DNA from: Polaribacter sargassicola
Lineage (GTDB): Bacteria; Bacteroidota; Bacteroidia; Flavobacteriales; Flavobacteriaceae
DNA: 64,000 nucleotides
Assembly (NCBI RefSeq): GCF_021991835.1
Contig: NZ_JAHDAU010000001.1
Span: 310,001 to 374,000, forward strand
Direction: 5' to 3'
This document shows positions 57,596-64,000 of the stretch, piece by piece (position 1 is the first letter of the stretch; the number at the start of each line of letters is the position of its first letter). A model generated the notes under the pieces. It did no database searches and was not told the origin of the DNA. It was given only the letters and a program-made list of their open reading frames with translations. The position numbers and the translations under genes are program-made.

Positions 57596-60205
57596 TTGGC
57601 AAAATCTAAAGCTAAAAAGGTTACTCCTTTAATGAAACAATACAACGCTATCAAGAACAAATATCCTGATGCTATGTTGCTTTTTAGAGTAGGAGATTTT
57701 TACGAAACTTTTGGTGAAGACGCTAAAAAAGCGGCTGGTATTTTAGGTATTACACTTACAAAACGTGGTGCTGGTAGCGATTCGGAAACTGCTTTGGCTG
57801 GTTTTCCGCATCACTCTTTAAATACGTATTTACCAAAATTGGTAAAAGCAGGAATGCGTGTTGCTATTTGCGACCAGTTAGAAGACCCAAAAATGACCAA
57901 AACCATTGTAAAGCGTGGTGTTACAGAATTGGTTACGCCTGGTGTTTCTTTAAACGATGAAGTTTTACAAACCAAAAAAAATAATTTTTTAGCCGCAGTT
58001 CATTTTGATAAAAAACAACTCGGTATCTCTTTTCTTGATGTTTCTACTGGCGAATATTTAGTAGCACAAGGAACTGCAGAATACATAGATAAATTATTAC
58101 AAAACTTTGTTCCTAGTGAGGTTTTAGTACAAAAACAACACAAACAACAATTTTTAGAACTTTTTGAAAACAGATATTATACTTTTTATTTAGAAGATTG
58201 GGTTTTTCAAAAAGAGTATGCAAACGAAACTTTACACAATCATTTTGAGGTTAAAAACTTAAAAGGTTTTGGTATACAAGATGTAAAAAACGGAATTATT
58301 GCTGCCGGTGCTGTTTTGTATTATTTATCAGAAACGCAACACAATCAGCTAAAACACATACAACATATTAGCAGAATTGCAGAAGATAATTATGTTTGGA
58401 TGGACCGTTTTACAGTTAGAAATTTAGAGTTATACAACCCTAATTCTATAAATGCTGTAACACTTTTAGATATTATTGATAAAACCATTTCGCCAATGGG
58501 CGGACGTTTATTAAAACGTTGGTTGGCTTTGCCTTTAAAAAATATTGATGAAATTAAAAACCGTCATGAATTGGTAAAGTTTTTTATAGATTCTGATGAT
58601 TTTTCTCAGACAGTAACCTATCAATTAAAACAAGTTTCAGACATAGAAAGATTAATTTCTAAAGTGGCAACAGGCAAAGCATCGCCAAGAGAAATTGTTT
58701 TGTTAAAAGATTCTTTAAAAGCAATTATTCCTATAAAAACATCTGCAGAAAGTAGTAAAAATACAGCGGTAAAAAAATTAGGAAATCAACTACATACTTG
58801 CCAAGATTTAGTTGATAAGATTTCTGAAACGTTGTTTAATGATGCTCCGGTAAACATTAATAAAGGGAATGCTATTGCCAACGGAATTCATCAAGAATTA
58901 GATGATTTACGTGCTATTTCTTCTTCAGGAAAACAGTTTTTAGATGATATGTTAGCGCGCGAAACAGAACGCACAGGTATTACAAGTTTAAAAATTGCTT
59001 TTAATAATGTTTTTGGATATTATATAGAAGTTAGAAACACACATAAAGACAAAGTTCCAGAAGAATGGATTAGAAAACAAACCTTGGTTTCTGCCGAAAG
59101 ATATATTACCGAAGAATTAAAAGAATACGAAACCAAAATTTTAGGTGCAGAAGAAAAAATTGCCAAATTAGAACAAGAAATTTTTTCTAAATTATTACAA
59201 TATATCATTCAATTTGTACAAATTGTACAAGAAAATGCACAAATTATTGCAAAAATAGACTGTTTATTGTCTTTTTCTGTTTTAGCAATAGATAACAATT
59301 ATGTGCGACCAATTATGGATGAAAGCACCGATTTAGAAATTAAAAACGGACGTCATCCGGTAATTGAAAAGCAATTACCAATTAGCGAAGAATATATTGC
59401 AAATGATGTAGTTTTAAACAGAAATCAACAACAAATTATTATGATTACTGGGCCAAATATGTCTGGTAAATCTGCCATTTTACGTCAAACCGCATTAATT
59501 GTTTTGTTAGCTCAAATGGGAAGTTATGTTCCGGCTCAGAACGCAAAAATTGGTATTGTAGATAAAATTTTTACTAGAGTTGGTGCAAGTGATAATATTT
59601 CTATGGGAGAATCTACTTTTATGGTAGAAATGAATGAAACAGCATCTATCTTAAATAACGTTTCTGAGCGTAGTTTAATTTTGTTAGATGAAATTGGTAG
59701 AGGAACTTCTACTTACGACGGAATTTCGATTGCTTGGGCAATTTCTGAGTTTTTACACGAGCACCCAACCAGAGCAAAAACACTTTTTGCTACTCATTAT
59801 CACGAATTAAATAAAATGACCACAACTTTTGAGCGCATTAAAAACTTTAATGTGTCTGTAAAAGAGTTAGAAAACACCATAATTTTCTTACGTAAATTGG
59901 TTTCTGGTGGCTCTAATCATAGCTTTGGTATTCATGTTGCTAAATTGGCTGGAATGCCAAATATGGTGATTCATAGAGCTAATAAAATTTTGGCTCAGCT
60001 AGAAAAAAACAACAAAAATGCCGAAGTAAAAGATGTTTTAAAACAAGAACAAAACGAAGAAATGCAATTAAGCTTTTTTCAGTTAGATGATCCTTTGTTA
60101 GAAAACATTAAAGAAGAAATTTTAGCAACTAATATTGATACGTTAACACCAATTGAAGCGTTGATGAAGTTGAATGAAATTAAACGAATGTTGGTAAAAA
60201 AATAA
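57596..60205 (+). CDS. mutS: DNA mismatch repair protein MutS
   Basis: An 869-residue mismatch sensor. The start is TTG at 57596, giving MAKSKAKKVTPLMKQYN; the next ATG would remove the conserved N-terminus. The mismatch-contacting Phe-x-Glu is F35-Y-E37 in GDFYETFG. The ATPase has Walker A GPNMSGKS near residue 619, Walker B LILLDEIGRGTS and the helix FATHYHEL. Length is normal. The stop overlaps the start of a second SPOUT methyltransferase gene. Confidence 0.97.
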   Translation: MAKSKAKKVTPLMKQYNAIKNKYPDAMLLFRVGDFYETFGEDAKKAAGILGITLTKRGAGSDSETALAGFPHHSLNTYLPKLVKAGMRVAICDQLEDPKMTKTIVKRGVTELVTPGVSLNDEVLQTKKNNFLAAVHFDKKQLGISFLDVSTGEYLVAQGTAEYIDKLLQNFVPSEVLVQKQHKQQFLELFENRYYTFYLEDWVFQKEYANETLHNHFEVKNLKGFGIQDVKNGIIAAGAVLYYLSETQHNQLKHIQHISRIAEDNYVWMDRFTVRNLELYNPNSINAVTLLDIIDKTISPMGGRLLKRWLALPLKNIDEIKNRHELVKFFIDSDDFSQTVTYQLKQVSDIERLISKVATGKASPREIVLLKDSLKAIIPIKTSAESSKNTAVKKLGNQLHTCQDLVDKISETLFNDAPVNINKGNAIANGIHQELDDLRAISSSGKQFLDDMLARETERTGITSLKIAFNNVFGYYIEVRNTHKDKVPEEWIRKQTLVSAERYITEELKEYETKILGAEEKIAKLEQEIFSKLLQYIIQFVQIVQENAQIIAKIDCLLSFSVLAIDNNYVRPIMDESTDLEIKNGRHPVIEKQLPISEEYIANDVVLNRNQQQIIMITGPNMSGKSAILRQTALIVLLAQMGSYVPAQNAKIGIVDKIFTRVGASDNISMGESTFMVEMNETASILNNVSERSLILLDEIGRGTSTYDGISIAWAISEFLHEHPTRAKTLFATHYHELNKMTTTFERIKNFNVSVKELENTIIFLRKLVSGGSNHSFGIHVAKLAGMPNMVIHRANKILAQLEKNNKNAEVKDVLKQEQNEEMQLSFFQLDDPLLENIKEEILATNIDTLTPIEALMKLNEIKRMLVKK

Positions 60206-60660
60206 TGGTAAATAATTTAGAACAAGGTTTTTTTGGTATCGGAATTCAGAATGGTAAAACTCCAGAAAACTTAGGTGTTTTATGGCGTTCTGCCCAAAAT
60301 ATGGGCGCAAGTTTTATTTTTACCATTGGCAACCGTTATGCAAAACAAGCTTGTGATACGCATAAAGCTGTAGGTGCAATGCCTTATTTTCATTACGAAA
60401 CTTTTGATGATTTTTTTAATAATTTACCTAAAGGCGCTATGTTGGTTGGTGTAGAATTAGATGAAAAAGCGGTTCAATTAGAAACTTTTACGCATCCAAA
60501 ACGTTGTGTTTATTTATTGGGTGCAGAAGATCATGGAATGTCTAAAATTGCGATAGAAAAATCGCATTATTTAGTAAAGTTTAAATCAGAATTAAGCTTA
60601 AATGTTGCTGTTGCTGGCAGTATTATTATGTATGATAGGCAAGCTAAGTTTAGTTTTTAA
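60205..60660 (+). CDS. Small SpoU-type RNA methyltransferase
   Basis: A 151-residue protein consisting of a minimal SPOUT domain, with N-terminal NGKTPENLGVLWRSAQNMGA, motif 2 YLLGAEDHGMSK and motif 3 VKFKSELSLNVAVAGSIIMYD. It most resembles short tRNA/rRNA 2'-O-methyltransferases. Its ATG shares one base with the mutS stop (TAATG), so it is translationally coupled to mutS. The RNA target is unknown. Confidence 0.87.
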   Translation: MVNNLEQGFFGIGIQNGKTPENLGVLWRSAQNMGASFIFTIGNRYAKQACDTHKAVGAMPYFHYETFDDFFNNLPKGAMLVGVELDEKAVQLETFTHPKRCVYLLGAEDHGMSKIAIEKSHYLVKFKSELSLNVAVAGSIIMYDRQAKFSF

Positions 60661-60883
60661 GGCTTATTGAATCAAAAAAATCTGAAACTTTAGATCCTAT
60701 CAAAAAACCACAACTACAAATAAATCCAGTAAAAATAGCATCAATAATTTCGGTTTTTAATGCATCTCTTTTATCATTAATTAAAGTATCTAATAATAAT
60801 TCTCCAAAGAATAATCCTATGCTAAAAATTACAAATAAAATGATAAACAATATAAACTTATATTTAACTAAAAGCTCTTTCAT
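60650..60883 (-). CDS. Small membrane protein
   Basis: A 77-residue protein from the ATG at 60883. It has one strong N-terminal helix (FILFIILFVIFSIGLFFGELL), a charged middle and a second hydrophobic stretch (AIFTGFICSCGFLIGS). Its end overlaps the end of the convergent methyltransferase gene by 11 nt and its start overlaps the 46-residue ORF by 20 nt. No family is recognised. Confidence 0.65.
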   Translation of the reverse strand: MKELLVKYKFILFIILFVIFSIGLFFGELLLDTLINDKRDALKTEIIDAIFTGFICSCGFLIGSKVSDFFDSISLKN

Positions 60884-61004
60884 CAAATTTATTTTTTGAT
60901 AAAACTCCTATATAATTTAAATATAAAATTAAGATTAAAATTATTACAAGTAATACTTGCCAAAAGAAAATATAAAAATTGAAATTACTAGTTAATTCTT
61001 TCAT
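60864..61004 (-). CDS. 46-residue membrane peptide
   Basis: A short ORF from the ATG at 61004 to a TAA. It begins MKELTSNFNFYIFFW, has one long hydrophobic helix rich in Ile and Leu (QVLLVIILILILYLNYIGVL) and ends KFDERAFS. Four nucleotides separate it from the PLDc_N-like gene upstream, and it overlaps the next gene by 20 nt. The tight packing and complete coverage of the gap suggest a three-gene operon of small membrane proteins. Confidence 0.6.
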   Translation of the reverse strand: MKELTSNFNFYIFFWQVLLVIILILILYLNYIGVLSKNKFDERAFS

Positions 61005-61008
61005 AATA

Positions 61009-61212
61009 TTATGCTATTTTTTTAGAAGTATAATGTTTAATTAAATAAGCAACTGCACCAACAAAAGGCACAAATAATATAATTGCTCCCCAAATTAAAA
61101 AGCGGATGTTATTTTCGTTTTTAGAAGCAAATACTAAAGAAGTAATTACTAAACCAAGTAATACTATTAAAAATAAAATAATCTGTATTGAAGAAACAAA
61201 TAAAGGAATCAT
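61009..61212 (-). CDS. PLDc_N-like small membrane protein
   Basis: A 67-residue protein with two membrane helices, IQIILFLIVLLGLVITSLVF and FLIWGAIILFVPFVGAVAYL. The spacing and the W-x-x-x-x-x-x-P-x-x-G-x-x-Y pattern in the second helix resemble the phospholipase D nuclease N-terminal (PLDc_N) family of small proteins. It is the first gene of the small operon; the gap to dacB is 30 nt on the same strand. Confidence 0.75.
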   Translation of the reverse strand: MIPLFVSSIQIILFLIVLLGLVITSLVFASKNENNIRFLIWGAIILFVPFVGAVAYLIKHYTSKKIA

Positions 61213-61242
61213 AACTTTTTTTATAAAAGTAATAAATTTAAA

Positions 61243-62508
61243 TTAATAATTATCTCTTAATTCTTCAAAAACGGCTTGCATTTTTCTTTTTACATCGGTA
61301 TTAGAATGCATATAATGATTGTTCATATAACTGAAAATTAAAACTTTACCAGAGTTTGTAATTAAATAGCCACTCAAATTATAATTGTTACCTAATGTAC
61401 CAGATTTTGCATAAATATATGGTTTTGGGTTACCTGCATACCAATTTTTTAAAGTACCTGATTTTCCGCCAACAGGAAAAAATTGAAACAACTTTTCTTC
61501 AGGCATTTTTTGATACATTTTAGTTAAAACTTCTACAAAAGAGTTTGGGGTAAATAAGTTGTATCTACTTAATCCAGAACCATCTACCCAACGTGGTTTT
61601 TGTTGCAAATCTTTTAATTGATTTTCTAGTACATGTTTTCTAGCATTTGCAGAACTTAAGGTATCTGACAAAGTTGATGATGCCAAAATTAAAATTTGTT
61701 CGGCCAAAAAATTATCACTTACTTCCATCATTCTTTTATACAAAGTATCGGTAGGTATACTATATGCAATTACAGAGGGTTTTAATGGTGTTTTTTTAAT
61801 AATATTTACTTTGTTAGGCAAAATGTCGTTCCAAAGATTTAAAAGTAAAGAATCGTTTATAATCATAGGAATTTCTGTTTCTTTCTTCCTATTTTTATCA
61901 AAGTAAAAAGAGTTAGACAACTCTTTTCTTCCGTAACCTTTGTCTGTAATTTTTAACTGTTTTTTTAAAAAAATCGGAGCAATATTTAATGAATCTTTAT
62001 TTTGGATGGTAAGCACGTTTCCATACATTGGCAAAGCACTTCTTTCTGGACTAAAATAGCTATCAAAATCTTCCCAAGCCCAACCTGGTCCGTATCTCTT
62101 ATCAGAAATATTATTGGTAATTAAATTTACTTTTTTATAATTTTTCATCATTTTAAAAGCTGTACTATCTTTAAAATAAGGATGAAAAAGTGTTGGGTCT
62201 CCTGTTGGTAAAATTGTAATTGTATCTTTATTTATAGCATATTTAAAAGCAGGTACAGAATCTGATAACATTTCTAAACCTGTAAAAAGGGTAAAAATTT
62301 TTGCATTACTTGCAGGTGTAAAATATTTATTTCCATTATGGTTATATAAAACTTTATCTGCCTCTATATCATAAATATAAATACCTGTAAATTGATTATC
62401 AAAAAAAGAAGTGGTTATTTTTTTATCAATACTTTTAGTTAATTTAACAACCTTACAACTTGTAAAATAGATAGTTATAAAAAAAACTATCAATACTCTT
62501 TTTAACAT
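61243..62508 (-). CDS. dacB: D-alanyl-D-alanine carboxypeptidase/endopeptidase (PBP4, S13)
   Basis: A 421-residue penicillin-binding protein that trims peptidoglycan peptides. The signal is of lipoprotein type (TIYFTSCK, Cys18). The active-site SxxK is Ser67-N-A-Lys70 in FTPASNAKIF, the SxN motif is in DGSGLSRYN, and the KTG-equivalent is KSGTLKN, followed by a second YAKSGTLGN. The long insertion between SxxK and SxN is typical of S13 enzymes. It probably acts in the periplasm, attached to a membrane. Confidence 0.9.
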   Translation of the reverse strand: MLKRVLIVFFITIYFTSCKVVKLTKSIDKKITTSFFDNQFTGIYIYDIEADKVLYNHNGNKYFTPASNAKIFTLFTGLEMLSDSVPAFKYAINKDTITILPTGDPTLFHPYFKDSTAFKMMKNYKKVNLITNNISDKRYGPGWAWEDFDSYFSPERSALPMYGNVLTIQNKDSLNIAPIFLKKQLKITDKGYGRKELSNSFYFDKNRKKETEIPMIINDSLLLNLWNDILPNKVNIIKKTPLKPSVIAYSIPTDTLYKRMMEVSDNFLAEQILILASSTLSDTLSSANARKHVLENQLKDLQQKPRWVDGSGLSRYNLFTPNSFVEVLTKMYQKMPEEKLFQFFPVGGKSGTLKNWYAGNPKPYIYAKSGTLGNNYNLSGYLITNSGKVLIFSYMNNHYMHSNTDVKRKMQAVFEELRDNY

Positions 62509-62587
62509 TATAAACTGTTTTTAAAATATATTTTTTTCTAAACTACAAATATTTTGTTTTGTAAAGATTATATATTGAATAAATATT

Positions 62588-62595
62588 TACCTTTG
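62588..62595 (+). promoter_or_regulatory. -7 box TACCTTTG for tatA
   Basis: TACCTTTG ends 6 nt before the ATG at 62602, so the leader is very short. This supports 62602 over an upstream start at 62554. Confidence 0.5.
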
Positions 62596-62601
62596 TATTG
62601 T

Positions 62602-62883
62602 ATGAATACAGTATTTTTATTTATTAGTGGTCCAGAAATAATGGTTATCATGTTAATTGTGGTAATGTTATTTGGTGCAGATAAAATTCCTGAAATTGCT
62701 AGAGGCTTAGGAAAAGGGATGCGTCAAATTAAAGATGCTACAAATGATATTAAAAAAGAAATTAACGATAGCGCTACCAAAAACGGTATAGATACAGATC
62801 TTACTAAAGATATTAACAAACAAATTTCTGAAGTTAAGGATAGTATAGACGATATTACAGGGCCTATTAAACGAAATATGTAA
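62602..62883 (+). CDS. tatA: Twin-arginine translocase subunit TatA/E
   Basis: A 93-residue protein with an N-terminal helix (GPEIMVIMLIVVMLFGADK), the hinge FGADKIPEIARGLG, an amphipathic helix (GKGMRQIKDATNDIKKEI) and a polar tail. These are the hallmarks of the pore-forming Tat subunit, which exports folded proteins. No tatC is nearby. The longer reading from 62554 places 16 polar residues before the helix and is not expected. Confidence 0.9.
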   Translation: MNTVFLFISGPEIMVIMLIVVMLFGADKIPEIARGLGKGMRQIKDATNDIKKEINDSATKNGIDTDLTKDINKQISEVKDSIDDITGPIKRNM

Positions 62884-62885
62884 AT

Positions 62886-63527
62886 TTATTTTACCCTACT
62901 TATTGTTAATCCATCTCTTATTGGTAACAAAACAGTTTCTATTCTACTATCTTCATTTAACAATTTATTATACTCTAAAAGTACTTTTGTGTCTTTATCT
63001 TTAGGGTTTAATTCTTCTACAACTTTGCCACTCCACAGAACATTATCAGACAAAATAATTCCGCCAGAATTCATTTTATCAATAATTAAATGAAAATAAT
63101 TAATGTAGTTAGATTTATCTGCATCAATAAAAACTAGATCAAATTTTGCATCAATTTTAGGAATAATTTCTAATGCATTACCTACATATTGTTCTATTTG
63201 ATTTCTATAACCAGATTTTGTAAAATATTTATTTTGTAGAGTTTCTAATTCTTCATTTTTATCAATAGTAATAATTTTTCCTTCGGATGATAAACCTTCT
63301 ACCAAACACAAAGCAGAATACCCTGTGTAAGTACCAATTTCTAAAACAGTTTTTGGTTGTATTAATTTACTAATAATTGATAAAATTCTACCTTGAAAAG
63401 CACCACTTAACATTCTTGGATTCAAAACTTTTTGCCAAGTTTCTCTACTTAATTCTTGTAAAATTTTTGGTTCTTGTTGAGAGTGATTTACAACGTAATT
63501 ATCTATATTTTCTGGTAAGAAATGCAT
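62886..63527 (-). CDS. O-methyltransferase (class I SAM)
   Basis: A 213-residue cytoplasmic methyltransferase of the COMT/caffeoyl-CoA type. The SAM-binding motif is VLEIGTYTGYSALCL, followed by IITIDKNEE and the metal-ligand region LVFIDADKSNY and SDNVLWSGKV. This family includes metal-dependent catechol methyltransferases and related enzymes; the substrate is unknown. It ends 3 nt from the convergent tatA gene. Confidence 0.88.
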   Translation of the reverse strand: MHFLPENIDNYVVNHSQQEPKILQELSRETWQKVLNPRMLSGAFQGRILSIISKLIQPKTVLEIGTYTGYSALCLVEGLSSEGKIITIDKNEELETLQNKYFTKSGYRNQIEQYVGNALEIIPKIDAKFDLVFIDADKSNYINYFHLIIDKMNSGGIILSDNVLWSGKVVEELNPKDKDTKVLLEYNKLLNEDSRIETVLLPIRDGLTISRVK

Positions 63528-63576
63528 TTTATAGTTGGTTGTGCGCAGCCAAAACCTTTTTAAATTTTTATAAGAA

Positions 63577-63596
63577 CTCTCAACTGCGCCTGAGAG
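63577..63596. repeat. Small hairpin in the O-methyltransferase leader
   Basis: CTCTCA (63577-63582) and TGAGAG (63591-63596) around an 8-nt loop, in a locally G+C-richer part of the 178-nt gap. It has no T run and no known function. Confidence 0.4.
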
Positions 63597-63614
63597 TAAA
63601 GGAATATCAAAAGT

Positions 63615-63653
63615 ACAAAAAAACGGAATCTATATTTCTATAAATTCCGTTTC
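63615..63653 (-). terminator. Terminator of the zinc-finger-like gene
   Basis: AAACGGAAT (63621-63629) and ATTCCGTTT (63644-63652). On the minus strand the hairpin is followed by seven T. Confidence 0.8.
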
Positions 63654-63705
63654 AATCTAACAAAAAATCAAAAAAATGTGATTTTACTAAATCACCAAAA
63701 ATCTT

Positions 63706-63969
63706 TTATTTATTTATTTTTTCTAGTTCTCTTTTTAGGGCATTCTTTTCTTCATCGCTTAAACAATGTTTCATTTCTTTACACCTTTTCGCATGACCTT
63801 TATACAGTTTTGTAAGCGTCATGTTTTGTTTGGTATATTTAAAACAGATTTTACAAGTTATAAAATGAATATTTAATTTCACTTTATCTAATAAAGAAGC
63901 TTCGCCATATTGATTTTTATCACATATGGTTGTGGCTTGGTCGCAAGTAAGTTTTAAGCTCTTAAACAT
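63706..63969 (-). CDS. Small Cys/His protein resembling an anti-sigma zinc finger
   Basis: An 87-residue soluble protein. CDQATTICDKNQYGEAS near the N-terminus and a later HFITCKICFKY give the H-x3-C-x2-C pattern of zf-HC2 zinc-binding anti-sigma factors. A basic, helical tail follows. There is no membrane helix. A sigma-factor gene would be expected immediately upstream, beyond 64000, and cannot be seen. The start ATG is at 63969. Confidence 0.7.
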   Translation of the reverse strand: MFKSLKLTCDQATTICDKNQYGEASLLDKVKLNIHFITCKICFKYTKQNMTLTKLYKGHAKRCKEMKHCLSDEEKNALKRELEKINK

Positions 63970-64000
63970 TTTCTAAATATTAAACCAGTTATCTTCCATA

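Noticed and set aside
63528..63705. Gap containing the CTCTCA/TGAGAG hairpin as a riboswitch
   Set aside because: The hairpin is small, with no known aptamer features. The other hairpin in this gap is explained as a terminator.

Overview
This window is a stretch of an AT-rich bacterial chromosome from the phylum Bacteroidota, most likely a marine member of the Flavobacteriaceae in the Polaribacter/Tenacibaculum range. The evidence is the low G+C, promoters with the Bacteroidota -7 box TAnnTTTG, the near absence of Shine-Dalgarno sequences, several TonB-dependent receptors with a CarboxypepD_reg-like N-terminus, many short lipoprotein signals, and a type IX secretion (Por) tail on an M1 peptidase. 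The genus is an inference. I saw no rRNA, tRNA, CRISPR array, transposase or prophage.

Layout. Positions 1-11.4 kb hold mostly housekeeping and degradative genes: M13 metallopeptidase lipoprotein, an orphan ABC ATPase, a secreted BNR-repeat protein, a DEAD-box helicase, Xaa-Pro aminopeptidase, a KDG-type sugar kinase and an alpha/beta hydrolase. Positions 11.5-13.6 kb form a small thiol/redox block: AraC regulator, thioredoxin, a 31-residue four-cysteine ORF and a cupredoxin-like secreted protein. Two nearly identical 62-bp elements with TGGACA half-sites 21 bp apart lie upstream of its genes. Positions 13.8-22.4 kb hold a TlpA-like lipoprotein, serine hydrolase plus BrnQ transporter, an alpha/beta hydrolase, ThiL and the M1 peptidase. 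Positions 22.5-27.4 kb are the suf Fe-S operon (sufA, sufB, an inserted lactonase-like lipoprotein, sufC, sufD).

Positions 27.5-34.2 kb are an accessory uptake block: membrane-anchored AraC regulator, TonB receptor and two tandem Ca2+-type PI-PLC lipoproteins. Identical terminator hairpins sit at both edges of this block. Positions 34.2-38.7 kb read leftwards: PcfJ-like protein, release factor homologue PrfH, TPR protein and RtcB RNA ligase. This is an RNA-repair/ribosome-rescue module, and next to it is a candidate independent transcript for a 28-residue peptide. Then come a serine hydrolase and sufS, which is separated from sufABCD by about 13 kb.

Positions 41.9-46.4 kb hold a TonB receptor and SGNH-lipase lipoprotein pair. 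Positions 46.5-53.8 kb hold ribF, serS, a TPR protein, DUF4286, rsmA and mgtE. Positions 53.8-56.9 kb hold a repeat-rich intergenic region and a TPR histidine kinase/response regulator pair. Positions 56.9-60.7 kb hold mutS between two SPOUT methyltransferases. The last 3.4 kb hold small membrane proteins, a PBP4-type carboxypeptidase, tatA, an O-methyltransferase and a zinc-finger-like protein.

The most interesting parts are the RtcB-PrfH-TPR-PcfJ module, the AraC/thioredoxin circuit with duplicated operators, the 28-residue-peptide unit and the PI-PLC uptake block, in which one paralogue has lost a predicted Ca2+ ligand.
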